A DNA stretch of 64,000 nucleotides. Origin: Gluconobacter potus. Its GTDB lineage: Bacteria; Pseudomonadota; Alphaproteobacteria; Acetobacterales; Acetobacteraceae. How positions within the stretch are numbered: position 1 is the first letter of the stretch; each line of letters starts with the position of its first letter. Positions 20,463 to 29,849 of this stretch are shown piece after piece. A model generated the notes under the pieces. That model saw only the letters and a program-made list of their open reading frames with translations. It was not told where the DNA came from and ran no database searches. The stretch is from assembly GCF_015244705.1 (NCBI RefSeq), contig NZ_JABCQF010000001.1:806001-870000 (forward strand), in the 5' to 3' direction. The position numbers and the translations under genes are program-made.

Positions 20463-21446
20463 TCAGGGCAGCAATACGGCGGCACCGTCGAAACGGCCGT
20501 GCCGGAGGTCATCGAGGGCCTGATTGGCGTCCTTTAGGGCATAGGGGGTGTTGGTCACTTTGATGCCGACTTCCGGGGCGATTTTCAGGAATTCCAGACC
20601 GTCCTGACGGGTCAGGTTGGCGACGGAGACGATTTCGCGCTCTTCCCATAATGTGTCGTAGGAAAAGGCCGGGATCTCGCTCATGTGGATGCCGCCGCAC
20701 ACGACTTTTCCGCCTTTTCGGATGGCCTTGAGACCAGCGGGGAGCAGGGCGCCGACGGGGGCAAACAGGATGACGGCGTCTAGCGGTTCAGGCGGGAGTT
20801 CGTCCGAGCCGCCGGCCCAGACGGCACCGAGGGAGCGGGCGAAATCCTGTTTCTGCGTGTCGCCGGGGGACGTGAAGGCGTAGACGTTGCGGCCCTGCCA
20901 GCGCAGGACCTGCGTGATGATATGGGCGGCGGCACCAAAACCGTAGAGCCCGATCTTTTTGCCGTCCCCGGCCTTTTTCAGGCAGCGCCAGCCGATCAGC
21001 CCGGCGCAGAGCAGGGGGGCGAGATCCTTGTCTTCGCCCTTGTCGCCCATCGGGAAGGCGTAGCGGGCATCGGCGACTGTCATGGTCGCGTAGCCGCCAT
21101 TGCGGGTGAAGCCGGTGAAGAGGGGATGGTCGCAGAGATTTTCCATCCCGTGCGTGCAGTAATAGCAGTGCCCGCAGGTATGCCCCAGCCACGGCACGCC
21201 GACCCTCTCGCCCACCGACAGGCCGGTGACATTGCTGCCGAGCTTGTCGATCCGGCCGATGATTTCGTGGCCGGGGATGATGGGGAGGGTGGCGTGCGGG
21301 AGTTCGCCATCCACGACATGCAGGTCCGTCCGGCACACGCCGCAGGCGCCGATCCGGATGCGGATTTCATCGGGGCCGGGTTCGGGATCGGGGAGTTCGA
21401 CCCATTCCAGAGGGGTGTGATGGGCTTTGAGCTGCATGGCGAACAT
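20463..21446 (-). CDS. Zinc-dependent alcohol dehydrogenase family protein
   Basis: A 327-residue medium-chain dehydrogenase. The catalytic zinc is bound through CGVCRTDLH (Cys38) and GHE (59-61), and the structural zinc by four Cys in CGHCYYCTHGMENLC (91, 94, 97, 105). The nucleotide fold contains GLYGFGAAAHI. The ATG at 21446 has GGAG eight bases upstream. It is the last gene of pntA1-pntA2-pntB-adh-adh, 25 bases after the previous dehydrogenase, which suggests a cytoplasmic reductase balancing NAD(P)H. The substrate is not known from sequence. Confidence 0.88.
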   Translation of the reverse strand: MFAMQLKAHHTPLEWVELPDPEPGPDEIRIRIGACGVCRTDLHVVDGELPHATLPIIPGHEIIGRIDKLGSNVTGLSVGERVGVPWLGHTCGHCYYCTHGMENLCDHPLFTGFTRNGGYATMTVADARYAFPMGDKGEDKDLAPLLCAGLIGWRCLKKAGDGKKIGLYGFGAAAHIITQVLRWQGRNVYAFTSPGDTQKQDFARSLGAVWAGGSDELPPEPLDAVILFAPVGALLPAGLKAIRKGGKVVCGGIHMSEIPAFSYDTLWEEREIVSVANLTRQDGLEFLKIAPEVGIKVTNTPYALKDANQALDDLRHGRFDGAAVLLP

Positions 21447-21471
21447 GGCGTGTTCTCCTGTGGCTTGTAGT

Positions 21472-22503
21472 TCAGGACCGGAAGTCGAGCACTGTCCGGC
21501 CTTCGAGGCGACCATTCTGCAGATCGTCGAAGATCGTATTGATGTTTTCAAGTTTTCCAGGGGTGACGACGGATTTGACCTTGCCGCGGGCGAAGAAATC
21601 CATGGCTTCGATCATGTCCAGCCGTGTGCCGACAATGGAGCCGCGGATGGTGGTGCCGTTCATGACCATGTCGAAGATCGAGACGGGGAAATCGCCGGGC
21701 GGCAGTCCGTTCAGCACGATGGTGCCGCCGCGCCGGGCATAGCCCATGGCCTGCGAAAACGCCGTCCGTCCGACAGCGGTGACGAGGGCGCCATGTGCGC
21801 CGCCGATTTGCTGCTGGATGAATTTTGCAGGATCGGTGTCCTTGGCGTTGACGGTCAGGGATGCGCCGAGCTTCTTGGCCGTGGCGAGTTTCTCGTCGTC
21901 GATATCCACGGCGACGACATTCATGCCCATGGCGATGGCATACTGCACGGCCATCTGGCCGAGGCCGCCGACGCCCGAAATCGCGACCCATTGACCGGGG
22001 CGGGCCTCGGTCATTTTCAGGCCCTTGTAGACTGTCAGGCCCGCGCACAGGACAGGAGCGGTCTGGAGCGGGTCGATGGTCGAAGGCAGGTGCGCGACGT
22101 AATTGGGGTCGGCCACGACATATTCCGCGAAGCAGCCATTGACGGTGTAGCCGGTGTCGTCCTGCTTTTCGCAGAGGGTTTCCCAGCCACCCAGACAGTG
22201 TTCGCAGTGGCCGCAGGCGGAATAGAGCCAGGGCACGCCCACGACATCGCCAACCTTGACGAAATTATCGACCTGACTGCCGACGGCGACGATATGGCCC
22301 ACACCTTCGTGGCCGGGAATGAACGGCGGGTTGGGCTTGGAGGGCCAGTCCCCGCGCGCTGCGTGCAGGTCGGTGTGGCAGACGCCGCAGGTATCGACCT
22401 TCACGAGGATCTGGTTGGGGCGGACGTCCGGGATGGGCAGCCGCTCGATAGTGAGCGGCTTGCCGAATTCACGGACGACGGCGGCGAGCATTGTATCAGC
22501 CAT
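21472..22503 (-). CDS. adhP: NAD-type zinc alcohol dehydrogenase, AdhP-like
   Basis: A 343-residue medium-chain alcohol dehydrogenase close in pattern to AdhP. Catalytic zinc ligands are in CGVCHTDLH (Cys42) and GHE (64-66), structural zinc ligands are Cys97, 100, 103 and 111, and the coenzyme loop is GVGGLGQMA (about 172-180). The acidic end of the second strand, VVAVDIDDEKL, favours NAD over NADP. The ATG at 22503 follows AAGGAA. It lies directly downstream of pntB, so cytoplasmic alcohol/aldehyde interconversion is probably tied to transhydrogenase activity. Confidence 0.9.
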   Translation of the reverse strand: MADTMLAAVVREFGKPLTIERLPIPDVRPNQILVKVDTCGVCHTDLHAARGDWPSKPNPPFIPGHEGVGHIVAVGSQVDNFVKVGDVVGVPWLYSACGHCEHCLGGWETLCEKQDDTGYTVNGCFAEYVVADPNYVAHLPSTIDPLQTAPVLCAGLTVYKGLKMTEARPGQWVAISGVGGLGQMAVQYAIAMGMNVVAVDIDDEKLATAKKLGASLTVNAKDTDPAKFIQQQIGGAHGALVTAVGRTAFSQAMGYARRGGTIVLNGLPPGDFPVSIFDMVMNGTTIRGSIVGTRLDMIEAMDFFARGKVKSVVTPGKLENINTIFDDLQNGRLEGRTVLDFRS

Positions 22504-22522
22504 TGGGAAGGTTCCTTCTGGA

Positions 22523-23944
22523 TTACGAGGCGGAGAGGCCCTTGACGGCCTCCACCATCTTGGAGAGCACGGCCTGCGCATCCCCGAAGACCATGGCGCA
22601 GTTGTCCTGGAAGAACAGCGGGTTCTGGACGGCGGAGTAGCCCATGCCCATGCCGCGCTTGATGACGAAGACCTGACGGGCCTTGTCGGCATTCAGGATC
22701 GGCATGCCGTAGATCGGGGAGGACTTGTCCGTCCGGGCGGAGGGGTTCACCACGTCGTTGGCGCCGATGACGAGGGCGACGTCAGTATCGGCGAAGCTGT
22801 CGTTGATGTCGTCCATGTCGTAGATCATGTCGTACGGCACGCCGGCTTCGGCGAGCAGCACGTTCATGTGGCCCGGCATGCGACCGGCGACCGGGTGGAT
22901 TGCGAATTTCACGTCCACGCCCGCGGCCTGAAGCAGTTTGACGAACTCGTAGAGCTTGCCCTGGGCCTGTGCGACGGCGAGGCCATAGCCCGGCACGATG
23001 ATGACCGTGGAGGCATAGCGCATCGTGGTCGCGGCATCGCTGGCGCTGACGGATTTGGCTTCCTTCTGCGGGCCGCTGGCGGCGGCAGCGGTGGCTTCAC
23101 CGAAATTGCTGAACAGGACGTTGGTGATGGAGCGGTTCATGCCCTTGGCCATCATGACCGTCAGCAGCGTACCGGCCGAACCCACGACCATACCGGCGAT
23201 CATCAGGGCCGGGTCGGCCATGACATAGCCTTCAAGACCCACGGCAAGGCCCGTGAAGGCGTTGTACAGCGAGATCACGACCGGCATGTCCGCACCGCCG
23301 ATGGGGACGGTCATGCAGATGCCGCAGAGCAGCGCGCCGATGAAGAACAGCAGGGCGAACAGGCCACCGCCGGGCTGATGGTACTGGGCGACGGCCATGA
23401 CGCCGAGCAGGATCGTCAGCATGAAGACGGCGGCATTGACGATGCGCTGTCCACCGAAGCGGATCGGCTTGTTCATGCGGCCATCGAGCTTGGCCCAGGC
23501 GATCAGCGAGCCGGAGAGCGACATGCTGCCAATCAGGCCACCTGCGACGGTGACGAGAAGCTGGCCAACGCCGGTGTCTTTCGGGCCGGTGAGGGCGATG
23601 ACGGACACGGCCGCGGCAGCACCGCCGCCCATGCCGTTGAAGAGGGCGACCATCTGCGGCATCGCGGTCATGGCGACGCTGCGGCCTTTCCAGCCAGCCC
23701 AGCCGCCACCGATGAGCAGTGCGAGCACGGCAAGGATGACGTTCACGACGATATGGGGTTGGGCTGCGTCGGAAACGCTGAAGATCTGAAGGAAGCTGGC
23801 CGCGACGACGAACAGCATGCCCCAGCCTGCGGTCACGATGCCCGAGACGGCCGTGACGGGGGAGGACATGCGTTTGAGGCCATAGACCAGCAGGCCGGAA
23901 GCGATCAGGCCGCTGAGGGCCACGATATAGGCGAGCAGGATCAT
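22523..23944 (-). CDS. pntB: NAD(P) transhydrogenase subunit beta
   Basis: A 473-residue membrane subunit. About nine hydrophobic segments (1-270) form the proton channel, followed by a C-terminal NADP-binding domain III (about 295-473, with IVPGYGLAVAQAQ, DDINDSFADTDVALVIGANDVVNP and VIKRGMGMGYSAV). Together with PntA1 and PntA2 it couples hydride transfer between NAD(H) and NADP(H) to the proton gradient. Its ATG overlaps the pntA2 stop by four bases. Confidence 0.96.
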   Translation of the reverse strand: MILLAYIVALSGLIASGLLVYGLKRMSSPVTAVSGIVTAGWGMLFVVAASFLQIFSVSDAAQPHIVVNVILAVLALLIGGGWAGWKGRSVAMTAMPQMVALFNGMGGGAAAAVSVIALTGPKDTGVGQLLVTVAGGLIGSMSLSGSLIAWAKLDGRMNKPIRFGGQRIVNAAVFMLTILLGVMAVAQYHQPGGGLFALLFFIGALLCGICMTVPIGGADMPVVISLYNAFTGLAVGLEGYVMADPALMIAGMVVGSAGTLLTVMMAKGMNRSITNVLFSNFGEATAAAASGPQKEAKSVSASDAATTMRYASTVIIVPGYGLAVAQAQGKLYEFVKLLQAAGVDVKFAIHPVAGRMPGHMNVLLAEAGVPYDMIYDMDDINDSFADTDVALVIGANDVVNPSARTDKSSPIYGMPILNADKARQVFVIKRGMGMGYSAVQNPLFFQDNCAMVFGDAQAVLSKMVEAVKGLSAS

Positions 23945-24276
23945 GATTTGGCTCCTGATGCCGGGGCCGGAGCGGATGCTGCGGGTTTTGTGCTGGGCTT
24001 GAACATGGCCAGCATCCGGTCGGTCACGACATAGCCGCCGACTACGTTGCCGGCGCCGAGCATGACGCCCAGAAAGCCGACGACCTGCTCCAGAACGGAA
24101 GACGCGTTGAACAGTGCGCCGAGGGCGCCGACGACCACGATGCCGTGTACGAAGTTCGAGCCGGACATGAGCGGCGTGTGCAGGATGGAGGGGACGCGGC
24201 TGATGACCTCATAGCCCGTGAAAGCCGCGAGCATGAAGATGTACAGGGCGATGACGAAGGTCATTGCGGTGATCAT
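23941..24276 (-). CDS. pntA2: NAD(P) transhydrogenase subunit alpha part 2
   Basis: A 111-residue membrane protein with about three hydrophobic segments and an Ala/Pro/Ser-rich tail. It corresponds to the membrane part that in E. coli is the C-terminal end of PntA; the alpha subunit is split in most alphaproteobacteria. Conserved text includes GYEVISRVPSILHTPLMSGSN-type residues. It overlaps both neighbours by four bases. Confidence 0.95.
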   Translation of the reverse strand: MITAMTFVIALYIFMLAAFTGYEVISRVPSILHTPLMSGSNFVHGIVVVGALGALFNASSVLEQVVGFLGVMLGAGNVVGGYVVTDRMLAMFKPSTKPAASAPAPASGAKS

Positions 24277-25511
24277 TTTGCGGTCTCCTTGCCTGCGTCG
24301 TTTGCGGCGGGGCCAGTGGGCGCGGGAGTGGCAGCGGGTGCGATCACAGGCGGGGGGGCAGGCGCGGGCGGGGCTGGCGAATTCGGATCCACGGCGGTGC
24401 GGATGCCGTCATTCGTGATGGTGCCGCCATGCGTCAGCGCGGTGCCGGAGATGACCTCGTCGGTGAAATCCGGCGCCAGACCCTTGTCCTTGGTGATGAT
24501 CTGCTGGAGCAGATGCATGATGTTCTTGGAATAGAGTTCGCTGGCCTGCTCGGCGAGCATGGACGGGACGTTGACGGGGCCGACGATGGTCGTGGGGCCA
24601 ACCTGAACGGTCTGCCCGGCCTGTGTGCCTTCGCAGTTGCCGCCGCCTTCCGCGCCAAGGTCGATGATGACGGCGCCGGGCTTCATGGCCTTGATCTGTT
24701 CGGCATCGATCAGGCGGGGGGCGCGCTTGCCGGGGACGGCGGCCGTTGTGACGATCAGGTCCGAGCGGGCGATATGGTCGCTCAGCGCCTTGCGGACCTT
24801 CTGTTTCTCGTCATCCGTCAGTTCGCGGGCATAGCCGCCCTGACCGGTGGCATCGACGCCGGTATCGACGAATTTTGCGCCGAGCGACTGCGCCTCTTCC
24901 TTGCTCTCGGGGCGGACGTCATAGCCTTCAGTGATGGCACCTAGGCGCTTTGCGGTTGCCAGGGACTGAAGCCCGGCCACGCCGAGGCCCATGACCAGAA
25001 CCTGTGCGGCGCGCAGGGAACCTACGGCCGTGGTCATCATGGGCAGGATCTTGGGCATGTGCACTGCGCCCATCAGGACGGCGTAATAGCCCGCCAGCGT
25101 GGCCTGGCTGGAGAGGGCGTCCATAGCCTGTGCACGGGAAATGCGGGGCACCAGCTCCATGGCGAAGCAGGTGATCTTCCCATCCCGCAGGGCCTTCACC
25201 AGATCCGGATTGTTGCGGCCGTAGATGAAGGCAATGAGGATGGCGCCGGGCTTCATGGCCCTGACCGTTTCCAGCGTCGGCGGCTGGACGGCCAGGACGA
25301 TGTCGGCATCGGCCACCAGCGCGTTGCGGTCCGGCGAGAAGGTGACGTCCTTGTAGGTGCCGTCGGGATAGGACGATGCGACGCCTGCGCCCGTTTCCAT
25401 GGCGAAGGTGATGCCCAGCGGGGCCAGTTTCTCGGCGACCTGAGGAATGAGAGCGACGCGGCGTTCCCCGCCTTCGTCGCGTTCTTTCAGGACTGAAATC
25501 TTGACAGTCAT
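24273..25511 (-). CDS. pntA1: NAD(P) transhydrogenase subunit alpha part 1
   Basis: A 412-residue soluble NAD(H)-binding domain I, related to alanine dehydrogenase. Recognisable blocks are LKERDEGGERRVALIPQ near the N-terminus, VLVMGLGVAGLQSLATAKRLGA (Rossmann loop, about 170-190) and DLGAEGGGNCE. A Pro/Ala linker forms the C-terminus. The ATG at 25511 has AGGA ten bases upstream; a longer in-frame start is rejected because it adds no conserved residues. First gene of the five-gene operon. Confidence 0.95.
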   Translation of the reverse strand: MTVKISVLKERDEGGERRVALIPQVAEKLAPLGITFAMETGAGVASSYPDGTYKDVTFSPDRNALVADADIVLAVQPPTLETVRAMKPGAILIAFIYGRNNPDLVKALRDGKITCFAMELVPRISRAQAMDALSSQATLAGYYAVLMGAVHMPKILPMMTTAVGSLRAAQVLVMGLGVAGLQSLATAKRLGAITEGYDVRPESKEEAQSLGAKFVDTGVDATGQGGYARELTDDEKQKVRKALSDHIARSDLIVTTAAVPGKRAPRLIDAEQIKAMKPGAVIIDLGAEGGGNCEGTQAGQTVQVGPTTIVGPVNVPSMLAEQASELYSKNIMHLLQQIITKDKGLAPDFTDEVISGTALTHGGTITNDGIRTAVDPNSPAPPAPAPPPVIAPAATPAPTGPAANDAGKETAK

Positions 25512-25626
25512 TGGTTGCGATCCTGTGTCTGTCGTCGGGCGCGGGCTGTCGCCGAAGGACAGGCTGAGCAAAGAGGGCCCGCGCCCCGTTCAGCGTCACC
25601 ATGACGCTTCTTCGGGGTGGAAACCA

Positions 25627-25640
25627 TTGATGGATATCAA
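25627..25640. promoter_or_regulatory. FNR-type binding site upstream of pntA1
   Basis: TTGAT-GGAT-ATCAA on the plus strand, a perfect match to the FNR/ANR consensus TTGAT-N4-ATCAA. Its centre is about 122 bases before the pntA1 start. It lies just downstream of a TATAAT for the same direction, so it may repress that promoter or activate a second one further downstream. The regulator is not encoded here. Confidence 0.7.
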
Positions 25641-25649
25641 AAGGGAGAA

Positions 25650-25655
25650 ATTATA
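25650..25655 (-). promoter_or_regulatory. Candidate -10 element of the pnt operon promoter
   Basis: A perfect TATAAT on the minus strand in an AT-rich pocket. The matching -35 window at 17-base spacing reads ATTACG, a weak element adjoining the first palindrome, as expected for a promoter controlled by a bound regulator. Confidence 0.5.
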
Positions 25656-25677
25656 TCTGTAAGGAAATTATTCGTAA

Positions 25678-25691
25678 TGACCGATCGGTCA
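25678..25691. promoter_or_regulatory. 14-bp palindrome 1, TetR-type operator candidate
   Basis: TGACCGATCGGTCA, a perfect palindrome (extended to 16 bp by flanking A and T), directly upstream of the weak -35 of the pnt promoter. Its sequence and size resemble operators of TetR-family repressors. An identical copy lies 34 bp away. Confidence 0.6.
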
Positions 25692-25711
25692 TTATGATTC
25701 TGTGACAGGGC

Positions 25712-25725
25712 TGACCGATCGGTCA
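25712..25725. promoter_or_regulatory. 14-bp palindrome 2, TetR-type operator candidate
   Basis: A second exact copy of TGACCGATCGGTCA, 34 bp centre-to-centre from the first, about three helical turns. The same-face spacing suggests paired dimers. It lies between the pnt and dnaG promoters and could act on either. Confidence 0.6.
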
Positions 25726-25854
25726 CTTTTCTGCGCTCCGTCGGGAAAGGGAGTATGGTGGATTTCGGGAAAAAGTTTCCTTTAAACAGAAGGGCTGGCG
25801 CTGTATGCGCTCGTGGACCTTCTTTCCAACCCGCATGAAAGGCTCTTCCTGCCC

Positions 25855-27702
25855 ATGGCAATTGATGCTGCTTTTCTCGACGAACTGCGGAACCGGACGC
25901 CGCTGCCGTCGCTGATCGGGCGGCGTAACAAGTTGGTGAGGTCCGGGCGGAACTGGAAAACCTGCTGTCCGTTCCATGGTGAGAAGACGCCGTCCTTCTA
26001 CATTTACGATGACCATTTCCATTGCTTCGGCTGCGGCGTGCACGGTGATGCCATCAGCTATGTGATGCAGAGCGAGGGGCGCAGCTTCCCTGAAGCCGTC
26101 GAACAGCTTGCGTCTGAGGCGGGACTCGAGGTTCCGAAAGCCGACCCGCGGACGGAAGCCCGTGCCCGGGAAGCGCAGTCGCTCGGTGACGTGCTCAATC
26201 TCGTGCAGGAGAGCTATCGCCGCCGGTTGTACCGCCCGGAAGGACGTGAGGGGCTGGCCTATCTGCGGGGGCGCGGGCTGACGGAAGAGACGATCGAGCG
26301 GTTCGGTCTGGGCTGGTCCGGCGACGGGCGGCAACTGCTGGACGAACTGCGACCGCATGGCGTGACGGTCGAGATGCTGATCCGCGCCGGGGTCATGCGC
26401 GTGGATGAGCAGGGCGCTCCGAAAGGGGAGCTGTTCTTCAATCGCGTGACGTTCCCGATCAGGGACCGGCGGGGGCGCATGATGTCCTTCGGCGCCCGGA
26501 CGCTCGGGGACGGGCAGCCCAAATATCTCAATGGCCCGGAGACGGCCCTGTTCTCCAAGCGCCGGACGCTGTTCAATCTCGACCTGGCACGCGAAGCCGT
26601 GCATCGCGGGGCTGATCTCGTGGTGGTCGAGGGCTATATGGACGTCATCGCCATGGATCAGGCGGGGTTTGGCGGGGCTGTGGCTCCTCTGGGCACGGCG
26701 ATGGGCGAGGAACAGCTTGAACTGTTGTGGCGCATGTCGCCGTCACCGATCCTGTGTCTCGATGGTGATGCGGCGGGGGCGCGGGCGGCGCTCCGGGTGT
26801 GTGAGGTTTCGTTGCCCCTTCTGTCGCCTGAGCGGACGATCCGGTTCTGCCGGCTGGACCCAAAGGATGATCCGGATAGTCTGATCCGTAGCCGGGGGCC
26901 TCGGGCCATGCAGGAGGCACTGTCCGGCGCGACGTCGATGGCGGAGGAACTGTTCGGGCTGCTGACGGTGGGACTGGTGGATCCGGGGCCGGACCAGCGG
27001 GCAGCTTTGCGTGAAAAGCTGGTGGCGCTGTCGCGGCTCATTCCGGACAAGGCTCTGGCATCGGAATATCGCAGCACGCTGCTGGACATGTTCTTTGCGC
27101 GCTTCCGGCGGAAGAAAACTTTCCAGCGCAAGGGGGGCGAGAGCCTGCCGCTCTCCACGCAGGCGCCCGGGGCAATGCGCGATGTGGAGTCGGGAAATCT
27201 GGAGCGGCTGAACATTATGACGGCGATGCTGCTTCACCATCCCGATATCCTTCCGGAAGTGGAACAGGCGTATAGCGGTCTGCATCTGACGCCTGAACTG
27301 GACCGTCTGCGTTCGGCGCTGCTGGACTGGTCCTGTCAGGAAGAGGAACAGGACGCTCTGAAGGAAGAGGGCTGCATGGCCTGGCTCGAGGAGCATGGGC
27401 TGGCAGATCTGGCGGGAAGGGTGAAAGGCGGCCCGTTGCCGCGCAGTGTGGGTGACGGGAAGGTCAAGGACGAGATCCTGAAGGTGGATGTCATTGAAAG
27501 CTGGTGGCATTTTTATGCCCTGGTCAATTTCCAGACCTTCGAGCGGACCCTGGAAGAGGACGTGACCCGGGCCGTGATTGAAGGGGACATGGAGCCTTTC
27601 GTGGATGAGAACGGGCAGAGCGGGCTTCGTTTTCCCAATGCACTCATGACCCGTCTTCGGGTTCGCGATGCCCTGAAAAGCGGAGAGAGGGTCGGAGAGT
27701 AA
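25855..27702 (+). CDS. dnaG: DNA primase
   Basis: A 615-residue replication primase. The N-terminal CHC2 zinc finger has Cys38, His41, Cys57 and Cys60 (CCPFHGEKTPSF and HFHCFGCG). The catalytic core follows (about 120-260), then the TOPRIM fold with VVVEGYMDVIAMDQAG (about 258-275) and CLDGDAAGARAA. The C-terminal third, which binds DnaB helicase, is variable. The ATG at 25855 has AAAGG upstream; an in-frame GTG 42 bases earlier is possible. Followed by rpoD, the usual arrangement of the macromolecular synthesis operon but without rpsU. Confidence 0.95.
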   Translation: MAIDAAFLDELRNRTPLPSLIGRRNKLVRSGRNWKTCCPFHGEKTPSFYIYDDHFHCFGCGVHGDAISYVMQSEGRSFPEAVEQLASEAGLEVPKADPRTEARAREAQSLGDVLNLVQESYRRRLYRPEGREGLAYLRGRGLTEETIERFGLGWSGDGRQLLDELRPHGVTVEMLIRAGVMRVDEQGAPKGELFFNRVTFPIRDRRGRMMSFGARTLGDGQPKYLNGPETALFSKRRTLFNLDLAREAVHRGADLVVVEGYMDVIAMDQAGFGGAVAPLGTAMGEEQLELLWRMSPSPILCLDGDAAGARAALRVCEVSLPLLSPERTIRFCRLDPKDDPDSLIRSRGPRAMQEALSGATSMAEELFGLLTVGLVDPGPDQRAALREKLVALSRLIPDKALASEYRSTLLDMFFARFRRKKTFQRKGGESLPLSTQAPGAMRDVESGNLERLNIMTAMLLHHPDILPEVEQAYSGLHLTPELDRLRSALLDWSCQEEEQDALKEEGCMAWLEEHGLADLAGRVKGGPLPRSVGDGKVKDEILKVDVIESWWHFYALVNFQTFERTLEEDVTRAVIEGDMEPFVDENGQSGLRFPNALMTRLRVRDALKSGERVGE

Positions 27703-27867
27703 GGGGTGGCGGAGACTGCTCCGCAACAGCGGAAGAAATGCTTCCGGAACGAATTTTATTCCCGAAAGGTTGCATTCTTTGGGGTGCCAATCTTGACTTC
27801 GGGCGCAGGATCGACCACCTGCACGCTGCCGGATTGCTAACTCGCGGCGGAGTTGACGGAGAGACGA

Positions 27868-29826
27868 ATGGCGACGAAAACAGCCTCTGGAACGGATCGG
27901 AACGCGCAGGAACAGGAGGGGGATACCACTCTCCTCGATACGCAGTCCGCTGCCGTTAAGCGGCTGATCGCCAAAGGGCGTGAACGCGGACACATCACCT
28001 TTGACGAGCTGAACGCTGTCCTGCCGCAGGATCAGATGTCTTCGGAGCAGATCGAGGACGTCATGGCGGCGCTGTCCGAAATGGGCATCCAGGTTATCGA
28101 GAACGAGGACCAGGACGAAGCCGAGGCTCCCGCGGAAAAGGAAGCCGAGGGCGACGGCGAGGAAGCCGAGGGCCCGCAGGGCGGTAACGTCGATGCCGAG
28201 GCCGCCAGCCGCACGGATGATCCGGTCCGCATGTATCTGCGTGAGATGGGCTCGGTCGAGCTGCTGTCGCGCGAGGGTGAGATTGCGATCGCCAAGCGGA
28301 TCGAGGCTGGCCGCGACGAGATGATTGGCGGCCTGTGCGAGAGCCCGCTGACGATTCGCGCTATCATTTCCTGGCATGAGCGCCTCAAGGACGGCGAGAT
28401 GCTCCTGCGTGACATCGTGGATCTCGAGGCCAGCCAGGGTGGTGGTCCGGACCCCGAGGCGGTCGAGGGCGAAGAAGGTGACGAGGCGTCCGAAGAGGAC
28501 GACTCTGCCGAGGACGAGAACGAAGAGGGTGAAGGCGACCAGCAGGAAGGCAGCGGCCTGTCCCTGTCCGCTCTGGAAGAGAAGCTGAAGCCGGAAATCC
28601 TGGCACGCTTCGAAGCCATCGAGCCGCTGTATCACAAGCTTCGCAAGCTCCAGATCAAGCGCATCGAAGCCCTGACGGGTGGTGAGGATCACTCGGACAA
28701 GTCCGAGCAGACCTATGAGAAGCTGCGGCATGAACTGGTCAGCCTCGTTGAGCAGGTGCATCTGCACAATAACCGGATCGAAGAGCTGGTTGCGCAGATC
28801 AAGATGCAGGTTCAGAAGCTGAACAATGTCGAAGGCCGGATGATGCGTCTGGCTGAGAACTGCAAGATCTCGCGTGATGACTTCCTCATCAAGTATCGCA
28901 GCCGCGAACTTGACCCGACCTGGCTGGACAGCATTTCCGCGCTGCCGGGCAAGGGCTGGAAGAACCTGACGACCAAGCACATGGACCAACTGCGCAACCT
29001 GCGTGGCGAGATTGCGGCCCTGTCGCATGAGACGGGTCTGCCGGTTGGAGAGTTCCGCCGGGTCTATGCCACCATTTCCCGTGGCGAGCGTGATTCCACG
29101 CGCGCCAAGAAGGAAATGATCGAGGCGAACCTGCGTCTGGTGATCTCGATCGCCAAGAAGTACACGAACCGTGGCCTGCAGTTCCTGGATCTGATTCAGG
29201 AAGGCAACATCGGTCTGATGAAGGCGGTGGACAAGTTCGAATACCGTCGCGGTTACAAGTTCTCGACCTATGCGACCTGGTGGATCCGTCAGGCGATCAC
29301 GCGTTCCATCGCGGATCAGGCCAAGACGATCCGTATTCCGGTCCACATGATCGAGACGATCAACAAGCTCGTCCGGACGTCGCGCCAGATGCTGCATGAG
29401 ATCGGGCGTGAGCCGGCTCCGGAAGAGCTGGCCGAGAAGCTTGGCATGCCGCTGGAGAAGGTCCGCAAGGTCCTGAAGATCGCCAAGGAGCCGATCTCGC
29501 TCGAAACGCCGATTGGTGATGAGGAAGACAGCCATCTCGGTGACTTCATCGAGGACAAGACGGCCGTCATTCCGCTGGATGCTGCCATCCAGACGAACCT
29601 GCGTGAAGCCACGACGCGCGTTCTGGCGTCGCTGACGCCGCGTGAGGAGCGCGTGCTGCGGATGCGCTTTGGCATCGGCATGAACACGGACCACACCCTT
29701 GAGGAAGTGGGTCAGCAGTTCAACGTGACCCGTGAGCGTATCCGTCAGATCGAGGCGAAGGCACTGCGCAAGCTCAAGCACCCGAGCCGCTCGCGCAAGC
29801 TGCGCTCCTTCCTCGACGACAACTGA
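27868..29826 (+). CDS. rpoD: RNA polymerase primary sigma factor RpoD
   Basis: A 652-residue housekeeping sigma factor. Region 1.1 is at about 25-90 and region 1.2 at about 105-140. A long non-conserved insert contains a very acidic stretch (about 195-232). Region 2 carries [20 protein letters not shown] and [15 protein letters not shown], region 3 follows, and region 4 has [21 protein letters not shown] for the -35 element. GGAG precedes the ATG at 27868; a TTG 15 bases upstream is less likely. 165 bases separate it from dnaG. Confidence 0.97.
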   Translation: MATKTASGTDRNAQEQEGDTTLLDTQSAAVKRLIAKGRERGHITFDELNAVLPQDQMSSEQIEDVMAALSEMGIQVIENEDQDEAEAPAEKEAEGDGEEAEGPQGGNVDAEAASRTDDPVRMYLREMGSVELLSREGEIAIAKRIEAGRDEMIGGLCESPLTIRAIISWHERLKDGEMLLRDIVDLEASQGGGPDPEAVEGEEGDEASEEDDSAEDENEEGEGDQQEGSGLSLSALEEKLKPEILARFEAIEPLYHKLRKLQIKRIEALTGGEDHSDKSEQTYEKLRHELVSLVEQVHLHNNRIEELVAQIKMQVQKLNNVEGRMMRLAENCKISRDDFLIKYRSRELDPTWLDSISALPGKGWKNLTTKHMDQLRNLRGEIAALSHETGLPVGEFRRVYATISRGERDSTRAKKEMIEANLRLVISIAKKYTNRGLQFLDLIQEGNIGLMKAVDKFEYRRGYKFSTYATWWIRQAITRSIADQAKTIRIPVHMIETINKLVRTSRQMLHEIGREPAPEELAEKLGMPLEKVRKVLKIAKEPISLETPIGDEEDSHLGDFIEDKTAVIPLDAAIQTNLREATTRVLASLTPREERVLRMRFGIGMNTDHTLEEVGQQFNVTRERIRQIEAKALRKLKHPSRSRKLRSFLDDN

Positions 29827-29849
29827 TCGTCGGGCGCGGGACCGGGGCG

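Larger units (their letters stand above)
25512..25854. other. Divergent intergenic region between pntA1 and dnaG
   Basis: A 343-base region without a gene. Its left 110 bases are GC-rich leader for pntA1. The middle (25620-25730) is strikingly AT-rich and holds an FNR-type box, a consensus -10 for the pnt direction, and two identical palindromes. The right part leads into dnaG and includes a GGAAA-N3-TTTCC inverted repeat near 25780. Confidence 0.8.

Noticed and set aside
22319-24034. A plus-strand open frame of about 571 codons opposite pntB and adhP
   Set aside because: Composition-driven antisense frame (His/Asp/Gly-rich) with no motif; pntB and adhP are certain.
25678-25725. The two pnt palindromes read as terminators
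   Set aside because: Perfect palindromes without a loop or T-run, placed upstream of both divergent genes, fit protein-binding sites and not termination.
26743-29781. A minus-strand open frame of about 1012 codons across dnaG and rpoD
   Set aside because: It is antisense to two unmistakable genes, has low-complexity composition and spans their intergenic gap; it is an artefact of high GC at third codon positions.
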